Source of the DNA: Mesorhizobium sp. M9A.F.Ca.ET.002.03.1.2
Lineage (GTDB): Bacteria > Pseudomonadota > Alphaproteobacteria > Rhizobiales > Rhizobiaceae
Length of the DNA: 64,000 bases
Assembly (NCBI RefSeq): GCF_003952365.1
Contig: NZ_CP034443.1
Location: forward strand, 3,093,001-3,157,000
Direction: 5' to 3'
Position numbers and translations under genes: made by a program. Each line of letters opens with the position of its first letter. Positions within the stretch are counted from its first letter, which is position 1. Below, one piece after another: positions 59,107 through 64,000 of the stretch. The notes beneath the pieces are model-generated. The model saw nothing but the letters and a program-made list of their open reading frames with translations. It searched no databases and was not told the origin of the DNA.

Positions 59107-59143
59107 TAAAGGGACCGCTGCGCACTTTTGGGCGATATGCATC
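59107..59143. repeat. Rhizobial palindromic repeat, second copy
   Basis: Contains GGGACCGCTGCGCACTTTTG and GGGCGATATGCAT. It is a degenerate relative of 47364-47412 and again lies between convergent genes. Confidence 0.55.
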
Positions 59144-59145
59144 AG

Positions 59146-60261
59146 TTAGCCGGCAAGGCGTCCGCCGCGCATCGGCTGTGGCACACCGGTGGTGGTCGGG
59201 AAGCTGATTGGCAGACCTCTCAGCACGCGAACCGCAAGGAAGGCGAAGCACTCCGCCTCCACCGCGTCACCCTTCCAGCCGAGCGCCTCGGCCGGCACGG
59301 CTTCGACGCCAGCGCGGCTGGCAAGCATGGCCATGATCGTAGGGTTGTGGCGGCCGCCACCGCTGACCACCAGCCGCTTCGGCCGGCGCGGCAGCAGGTC
59401 GAGTGCCTTGCCGACGGCGGCGACGGTGAATGCCGTCAGCAGTGCTGCGCCATCCTCAGCGTTCATTCCGTCCGCCATGGCCGCGCCGAAATCAAACCGG
59501 TCCAGCGATTTTGGATAGGGCTTGGCCAGATAGGGATGCTGCAAGAGCTTGGCCAACTTGGCTTCGTCGACGGTGCCGGTCCGCGCGAGCGCGCCGTCGC
59601 GATCCATTTCGCCTAGCCCCTTCGCCTTGATGAAATCGTTCAGCGGCGCGTTGGCCGGCCCGGTGTCGAAGGCGACGACATTGTCCTTGCCGTCCCACCA
59701 GGTGATATTGGCGACTCCGCCGAGATTGAGGACCGCCGTGTCGCCGCTGGCATCGGCCTCGCGCAGCAGCGCGGCATGATAGGCGGCGGACAGCGGCGCG
59801 CCTTGCCCGCCGGCGCGCATGTCGGCCGAGCGGAAATCATAGGCGACCTTGGTGCCCAGAATGGCGTGCATCAACGCACCATCGCCGAGCTGGCGGGTCT
59901 GGCCGAGCCGGCCGGCCTGCGGGGCGCGATGCAGCACGGTCTGGCCATGGAAGCCGACGACGCCGATATCGGCCATCGCAAGCCCGTAACCTTCGACCAG
60001 GTTCCTGACGGCTGCCGACTGGGCGCGCGTCAGCCTCTCTTCGGCTTCGCGGAAGATCGCCGGCTCCGGCCCGGTAAAATTCCAGATCCTTGCCTGGCGC
60101 AGCGTCTCCTCAAGCAGGGTTCGGATCGACTGCGGATAAGGCGCCAGCGTGTAGGTGCCGAAATCCTCGATCCGCTCGCCGTCGGTCTTGATCAGCGCAA
60201 CGTCGATGTTGCCGTCGAGGACGGTGCCGGTCATCAGACCTACGGCCCAGATTGGTTCCAT
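59146..60261 (-). CDS. anmK: Anhydro-N-acetylmuramic acid kinase
   Basis: A 371-residue kinase of the sugar-kinase fold. It opens [20 protein letters not shown] (the MSGTS-like phosphate loop, here MTGTV). [17 protein letters not shown], the sugar loop [14 protein letters not shown] and [16 protein letters not shown] for adenine follow. AnmK opens and phosphorylates 1,6-anhydro-MurNAc from recycled cell wall to MurNAc-6-phosphate, the substrate of MurQ encoded upstream on the same strand. Confidence 0.93.
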   Translation of the reverse strand: MEPIWAVGLMTGTVLDGNIDVALIKTDGERIEDFGTYTLAPYPQSIRTLLEETLRQARIWNFTGPEPAIFREAEERLTRAQSAAVRNLVEGYGLAMADIGVVGFHGQTVLHRAPQAGRLGQTRQLGDGALMHAILGTKVAYDFRSADMRAGGQGAPLSAAYHAALLREADASGDTAVLNLGGVANITWWDGKDNVVAFDTGPANAPLNDFIKAKGLGEMDRDGALARTGTVDEAKLAKLLQHPYLAKPYPKSLDRFDFGAAMADGMNAEDGAALLTAFTVAAVGKALDLLPRRPKRLVVSGGGRHNPTIMAMLASRAGVEAVPAEALGWKGDAVEAECFAFLAVRVLRGLPISFPTTTGVPQPMRGGRLAG

Positions 60262-60280
60262 GATCGATTCTCTTGTTTGA

Positions 60281-60366
60281 GCATGATCTTCTCCAAACCG
60301 GAGGTCAGCGAAGCAAAAGCAGGTTTCCACTTTTCGCTGGCGCGGTCCTTCGGTTCGGGATCATGC
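60281..60366. repeat. Palindromic intergenic repeat with GCATGATC/GATCATGC arms
   Basis: Eight-base inverted arms enclose AAACCGG and GTTTCCACTTTTCG, a repeat family common in Rhizobiales. It lies between anmK and the serine-hydrolase remnant. It may have provided homology for the deletion there. Confidence 0.6.
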
Positions 60367-60371
60367 GCTCT

Positions 60372-60557
60372 AGGCTCGTTGACGAGACCGCCGACCGGTT
60401 GGCGAAGCGCTACGATCCCGCTGTTGAAATGACGTGTCGGATGAATCCGGCTGGTAAGCAAGGTCCATGCCTTGCCTTTATCGAAGTCGATCCACAGCCC
60501 GGTGCCGGTAAAGCCGGTATGCCCGGTCGTTCCCAGGCTGCACAACCGGCTATCCAT
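60372..60557 (-). pseudogene. C-terminal remnant of a beta-lactamase-fold serine hydrolase
   Basis: The 60 or so residues CSLGTTGHTGFTGTGLWIDF, KGKAWTLLTSRIHPTRHFNS, GIVALRQPVG match the end of AmpC/EstB-like hydrolases: the H/KTG-type loop reads HTG, then the final strands. The nucleophile SxxK part and all upstream sequence are missing; murQ's stop lies only seven bases away. Rhizobial recycling clusters often have murQ, a serine hydrolase and anmK in this order, so a deletion removed most of the middle gene. Confidence 0.7.
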
Positions 60558-60563
60558 GCGGCT

Positions 60564-61487
60564 TCACACCGTCCTTTCGCCGATCGCCTTTCGCAGGAAC
60601 CCTCCCGCATTGCCGAGCGCCTTGCGCGCCTCTTCGACGCCCATGCCGGTGATCGTCACCAGTATCGCCAGCTTCACGTCATTGCCGGTCTGGTGCAGTG
60701 CATGTCGTGCCTGTTGTGCCGAGCAACCGGTCGTCTGCATCACGATCCTGACGGCCCTGGCGACGAGCTTCCTGTTGCTGGGGTTAAGGTCAACCATCAG
60801 GTTCTGATAGCTCTTGCCGATCCGGATCATGCTGGCGGTCGTCAGCATGTTGAGGACGAGCTTCTGCGCCGTTCCCGACTTCAGCCGGGTCGAGCCGGTG
60901 ATAACCTCGGGGCCGACAAGCGGAGAGATGGCGATGTCGGCCATGCCGGCGATGACCGATCTGGGATTGCAGGACAGCGCCACGGTGGTTGCTCCCACCT
61001 GCCTTGCATAGGTCAAGCCGCCGATGACATAGGGCGTGCGTCCGCTGACCGCGATGCCGACCACCACATCGTCCGCTGTCAGCTTGATTTCCTGCAGCGC
61101 CTTCATGCCCTGCTTGGGATCATCCTCGGCGCCCTCAACTGCCTGCACCAGCGCGTCGGGACCGCCCGCGATCAGGCCCATCACCATTCCCTCAGGCACG
61201 CCGAAGGTCGGCGGACACTCCGTAGCATCGAGAACCCCCAGCCGGCCGCTCGTGCCGGCGCCCATATAGACAAGCCGCGCACCTTTCTGGAAAGCGCCAA
61301 CAATCCGGTCTACGGCGGCGGCGATTTCCGGGATGACCTTCTCGATGGCGGCCGGAACGCCGCTGTCCTCGTCATTGATCTTGCGCAGGATATCGATGGT
61401 CGGCAGCAGGTCGATATCCATCGTCTTCGGGTTCCGGTCCTCGGAAACCAACCGCTCCAGCTCCAACATCAATCCTTGTTCGCTCAT
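60564..61487 (-). CDS. murQ: N-acetylmuramic acid 6-phosphate etherase
   Basis: A 307-residue SIS-domain enzyme. It has [20 protein letters not shown], the sugar-phosphate loop [20 protein letters not shown], the catalytic Glu in [12 protein letters not shown], and [40 protein letters not shown] completes the signature. MurQ cleaves the lactyl ether of MurNAc-6-phosphate to give GlcNAc-6-phosphate. The ATG at 61487 gives the normal length; a TTG further up (61529) lies within a tandem repeat. Confidence 0.94.
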   Translation of the reverse strand: MSEQGLMLELERLVSEDRNPKTMDIDLLPTIDILRKINDEDSGVPAAIEKVIPEIAAAVDRIVGAFQKGARLVYMGAGTSGRLGVLDATECPPTFGVPEGMVMGLIAGGPDALVQAVEGAEDDPKQGMKALQEIKLTADDVVVGIAVSGRTPYVIGGLTYARQVGATTVALSCNPRSVIAGMADIAISPLVGPEVITGSTRLKSGTAQKLVLNMLTTASMIRIGKSYQNLMVDLNPSNRKLVARAVRIVMQTTGCSAQQARHALHQTGNDVKLAILVTITGMGVEEARKALGNAGGFLRKAIGERTV

Positions 61488-61495
61488 CCACTTGC

Positions 61496-61551
61496 TTTCA
61501 AAGTTCTTGCCGTCGGCAGTAGATTTCAAAGTTCTTGCCGTCGGCAGTAGA
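61496..61551. repeat. Perfect 28-bp tandem duplication upstream of murQ
   Basis: The unit TTTCAAAGTTCTTGCCGTCG, GCAGTAGA occurs at 61496-61523 and 61524-61551 without mismatch. It ends nine bases before the murQ start and so covers the ribosome-binding region and leader. A perfect pair indicates a recent slippage event. The wider gap 61488-61754 shows nothing else. Confidence 0.9.
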
Positions 61552-61754
61552 TAATGTGATGTCGCGCCAAGCGTCGACCAGTGCCAGCGGTCGGTATTGG
61601 CTTTCGTGTCGGCTATTCCGGTTCTGATTTGTTAAATACCGAACCGTGCCCGTCGCATTGGTCTGGCCGGAGTCGGCGCCTCGTCGCTCAGCCCGTCGAC
61701 TTCGGCCGTGGTAAAGCTATTTGGACTTGCGCCAAGAAGGGCGGCTTTCAGAGA

Positions 61755-62426
61755 TTACCGGCCCAGAAGGTTGCGTTCGACCGTTTTGAGGTGGGCAAGC
61801 ATCGCTTGGTTGGCGCTTTCGGGATCACGATGCAGCAATGCGTCCAATATGGTCTGATGCTCGCTGCAATAGGTTTGCCGGCGTTCCTCCGAAAACGAAC
61901 GTTTCTTCATTTCGAACCAGGGCGACTGGTTGCGGATCGTGCGCATGAGATTGTGAATCTCTTTCAGGAAATCATTGCGGCAGCATGCGAAAACGCGGTG
62001 ATGGAATTCGGCGTCCCAGTGCTCGAAGTTCGGCATGTCCTCGGCCTCGCATGCGGTCTGATGGGCTTCACGGACCGCATTCAGTTCCGCCATGCTGGCA
62101 TTGGTCGCGGCGAAGGCCGCCGCGGCCGGTTCCAGCAGCTGCCTGACCTCCATCATGTCGGCAGGGCTGGTGCCCTCCATCCGCGCGACTGTCGCGGCGA
62201 TGGAGTCCGGATTGGTTGTGGTCAAAAAGGTGCCGCGTCCGACATGCCGCACTACCGTGCCGTCGTCCTCCAGGAAACCCACGGCACGACGCACCGTATT
62301 GCGGGCCACGCCGAACTCGACCGCCAGGTCGCGCTCGGGCGGCATCCGGCCGTCCTCAAGCCATTCCCCGGAGGAAATCCGCTTCTTGAGCATGACGGCG
62401 ATGTCGTTGGCGACGAGCTTGGGCAT
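61755..62426 (-). CDS. GntR family regulator, FCD domain
   Basis: A 223-residue regulator. The helix-turn-helix is DGRMPPERDLAVEFGVARNT, VRRAVGFLEDDGTVVRHVGR, GTFL. The FCD metal site includes DAEFHHRVFACCRNDFLKEI and SEHQTILDALLHRD. It lies 267 bases before murQ on the same strand and is divergent from the FAH-family gene. It could control either; the operator position favours the divergent pair. Confidence 0.9.
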   Translation of the reverse strand: MPKLVANDIAVMLKKRISSGEWLEDGRMPPERDLAVEFGVARNTVRRAVGFLEDDGTVVRHVGRGTFLTTTNPDSIAATVARMEGTSPADMMEVRQLLEPAAAAFAATNASMAELNAVREAHQTACEAEDMPNFEHWDAEFHHRVFACCRNDFLKEIHNLMRTIRNQSPWFEMKKRSFSEERRQTYCSEHQTILDALLHRDPESANQAMLAHLKTVERNLLGR

Positions 62427-62447
62427 TCGGTAATGCTCTTTATCTGA

Positions 62448-62459
62448 TCCAATGTTGGA
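62448..62459. promoter_or_regulatory. Candidate GntR operator TCCAA-TG-TTGGA
   Basis: A perfect 5-bp palindrome lies 22 bases before the GntR start, with extra half-sites (GGTCCAAC on the minus strand; GTTGGTC near 62484). The form and position fit FCD-type autoregulation and control of the divergent hydrolase operon. Confidence 0.45.
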
Positions 62460-62632
62460 CCAATAATATCAGTCTCTGCGCAGTTGGTCTAGCGTCTGAA
62501 CAGATCCAGGCAGTTAAACTGTAGACTTTCATCGGATTATCTCACAAAATCCTCTTGCAGCCTAAACCAATCGGCGGTAGCGTGTAACAAAAGAGCTGAC
62601 ATTGGCTCATAAAAGGTTCAGGGAGAGACGGG

Positions 62633-63511
62633 ATGAGGGTCGCGACATTTTCGATCGCCGGCGAACGTCGCGTGGGAATTGTCGATCTCGACAGTCAGTC
62701 CGTTGCTCCTTTCGATATTCCCGTCGAGCAGGCGCTGTCGGGAGTGTTGGCGCTGTTGCGGCGGAACGGGGCTGGGATTCCGCGGACGCTTTCGCCGCTG
62801 CCGTTGGCGCAGGTCGAGCTTGAGGCGCCAATACCGCTGCCTGCCCGCAATATTTTTTGCGTTGGCAAGAACTATCACGAGCATGCGCACGAATTCGCCC
62901 GCAGCGGCTTCGATTCAAGCGCCGGCGCCGGCGTCGTGCCAAAGCACCCGATCATTTTTTCGAAGGTTCCCGAATCGGTCATCGCCAATCACGCCAGCGT
63001 GCTGATCGACCCGTCCGTGTCGACGGCAATCGACTATGAGGCGGAGTTGGCCGTCATCATCGGCAAGGGTGGGCGGGGCATTTCGAAAGAGAACGCTTAC
63101 GATCACGTCTGGGGCTATACGATCGTCAACGACGTCACCGCCCGCGACCTGCAGGGAAAATACAGCCAGTGGCTGATCGGCAAGTCCCAGGACACGTTTT
63201 GTCCGATGGGGCCATGGGCCGTGACCAAGGACGAATTCGATCTGGAGAATGCCGGCATCCGTTGCTTCGTCAACGAGGACTTGCGCCAGGATTCCAAAAT
63301 ATCGCTGCTGATTTTCGATATTCCAACGATCATCTCGACGCTGTCGCAAGGCATCACGCTGAAGCCGGGCGACATCATCGCTACCGGCACGCCGGTTGGC
63401 GTCGGCATCGGCTTCGATCCGCCGAAATATCTCAAGGCCGGCGACCTTGTCCGGGTCGAGATCGACGGTATCGGCACGCTGGAGAACCGGATCGTGGAGC
63501 GGGTCCAATGA
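62633..63511 (+). CDS. Fumarylacetoacetate hydrolase family protein
   Basis: A 292-residue hydrolase/decarboxylase. The N-terminal lid (1-70) precedes the FAH core: NIFCVGKNYHEHAHEFARSG, then the metal ligands Glu/Glu/Asp in DYEAELAVIIGKGGRGISKE and NDVTARDLQGKYSQWLIGKS. The close is IATGTPVGVGIGFDPPKYLK. Family members hydrolyse or decarboxylate 2-keto acids in sugar-acid and aromatic catabolism. It overlaps the alpha/beta hydrolase gene by four bases. Confidence 0.9.
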   Translation: MRVATFSIAGERRVGIVDLDSQSVAPFDIPVEQALSGVLALLRRNGAGIPRTLSPLPLAQVELEAPIPLPARNIFCVGKNYHEHAHEFARSGFDSSAGAGVVPKHPIIFSKVPESVIANHASVLIDPSVSTAIDYEAELAVIIGKGGRGISKENAYDHVWGYTIVNDVTARDLQGKYSQWLIGKSQDTFCPMGPWAVTKDEFDLENAGIRCFVNEDLRQDSKISLLIFDIPTIISTLSQGITLKPGDIIATGTPVGVGIGFDPPKYLKAGDLVRVEIDGIGTLENRIVERVQ

Positions 63512-64000
63512 CGACTGTCACCGTCGGCCAGATCGTTGCCGAAGTCACCGGTGAAGGTCACCCGATCGTCATGATCCACGGCCTCGGCGGAACATCGAAC
63601 ATGTTTCAGCCGCAGATGGAGGCGCTGTCGGCCTACCGTGTCATCCGGCTCGACCTGCCCGGTTCCGGCCGCTCGGCAAGGCCGCTCGAACCGCTGACGA
63701 TCGAGATCATGAGCAGCGCCGTCATACGGGCGATGGAGGGCGTCGGCGCAACACGGGCCCATTTTGTCGGCCATTCCATGGGCACGATCGTTTGCCAGCA
63801 GATTGCGGCAACGCAGCCGTCTCTGGTGCGTTCGCTGGCGCTGTTCGGCGCACTGGCCGAGCCGGCGGAAGCGACGCGGCAAGGCCTTGCCAACCGGGCA
63901 CGGCTTGCGCGCTCCGGCGGTATCGCCGACATCGCCGACCAGATTGTCGCCAATGCGCTGTCGGCGCATACTAGGGAAACGTCGCCCGCAGCCGTCGCCT
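63508..64000 (+). CDS. Alpha/beta hydrolase, C-terminus cut by window edge
   Basis: The first 164 residues of a serine hydrolase. The oxyanion loop IVMIHGLGGTSNMFQPQMEA, the strand RVIRLDLPGSGRSARPLEPL and the nucleophile elbow AHFVGHSMGTIVCQQIAA (Ser in GHSMG) are clear. The catalytic Asp and His lie past the window. Coupling with the FAH-family enzyme suggests C-C bond or ester hydrolysis of a ring-cleavage or lactone product. Confidence 0.88.
   Translation, partial: MTTVTVGQIVAEVTGEGHPIVMIHGLGGTSNMFQPQMEALSAYRVIRLDLPGSGRSARPLEPLTIEIMSSAVIRAMEGVGATRAHFVGHSMGTIVCQQIAATQPSLVRSLALFGALAEPAEATRQGLANRARLARSGGIADIADQIVANALSAHTRETSPAAVA

Noticed and set aside
1..64000. tRNA or rRNA genes, prophage, integrase, toxin-antitoxin or classical antiphage genes
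   Set aside because: None was recognised on either strand by reading sequence and translated frames; a dedicated tRNA or profile search could not be run.

Overview
The window is GC-rich DNA from an alphaproteobacterium of the order Hyphomicrobiales. It most resembles Mesorhizobium or a close relative in the Phyllobacteriaceae. The evidence is codon use, many solute-binding-protein ABC transporter operons, and several palindromic intergenic repeats of the kind scattered through rhizobial genomes (43826-43973, 47364-47412, 59107-59143, 60281-60366). No rRNA or tRNA gene, CRISPR array or intact transposase was seen. The assignment is inference from gene content; no database search was possible.

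Layout. (1) 1-8834: a sugar or sugar-acid uptake and catabolism operon on the minus strand (solute-binding protein, two permeases, ATPase, mandelate-racemase-type dehydratase, RhaM-like mutarotase, Gfo/Idh/MocA dehydrogenase, start of a MaoC protein), divergent from an IclR regulator and a lactonase-type amidohydrolase. (2) 8841-13197: MaoC, CaiB/BaiF CoA-transferase, a binding-protein-like protein without a signal peptide and a 50-residue exported or membrane peptide, divergent from a beta-propeller lactonase. (3) 13268-21156: a type I secretion module made of an adaptor, an ATPase, a 1202-residue repeat-rich substrate with a 668-bp near-identical internal duplication, and a LuxR-type response regulator. 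(4) 21322-34736: a mosaic accessory stretch with a duplicated lactonase fragment, a frameshifted S10 peptidase, an ABC-ATPase remnant, two very large STAND-type regulators (LuxR and SARP/BTAD output), a PQ-loop pseudogene, small metabolic genes and three copies of an upstream element carrying an iterated GAAAACTAGG-like motif. (5) 34774-40242: the most striking unit. A canonical sigma-54 promoter sits directly before a guanidine-I (ykkC) riboswitch, followed by a NitT/TauT-type ABC transporter, a ureohydrolase with guanidine-hydrolase features, a histidine-rich protein and a HupE/UreJ nickel permease. (6) 40427-47346: GntR regulator, Pot-type ABC transporter, hydantoin/Asp-Glu racemase and an acetyltransferase. 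(7) 47412-56666: a Liv-type ABC transporter and FAD oxidoreductase divergent from GntR, DUF3830, TIGR04076, aldo/keto reductase, NTF2-like protein and the matching binding protein. (8) 56739-61487: Lrp regulator/MFS exporter, acetyltransferase, and murQ/anmK for peptidoglycan recycling with a truncated serine hydrolase between them. (9) 61755-64000: GntR regulator divergent from an FAH-family hydrolase and an alpha/beta hydrolase cut by the window end.

How region 5 probably works (inference): under nitrogen limitation sigma-54 transcribes the leader. Guanidine binding to the riboswitch then permits expression of an importer and a nickel-dependent hydrolase that gives urea and ammonia, while the histidine-rich protein and HupE supply nickel. 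No urease or urea carboxylase lies in the window.
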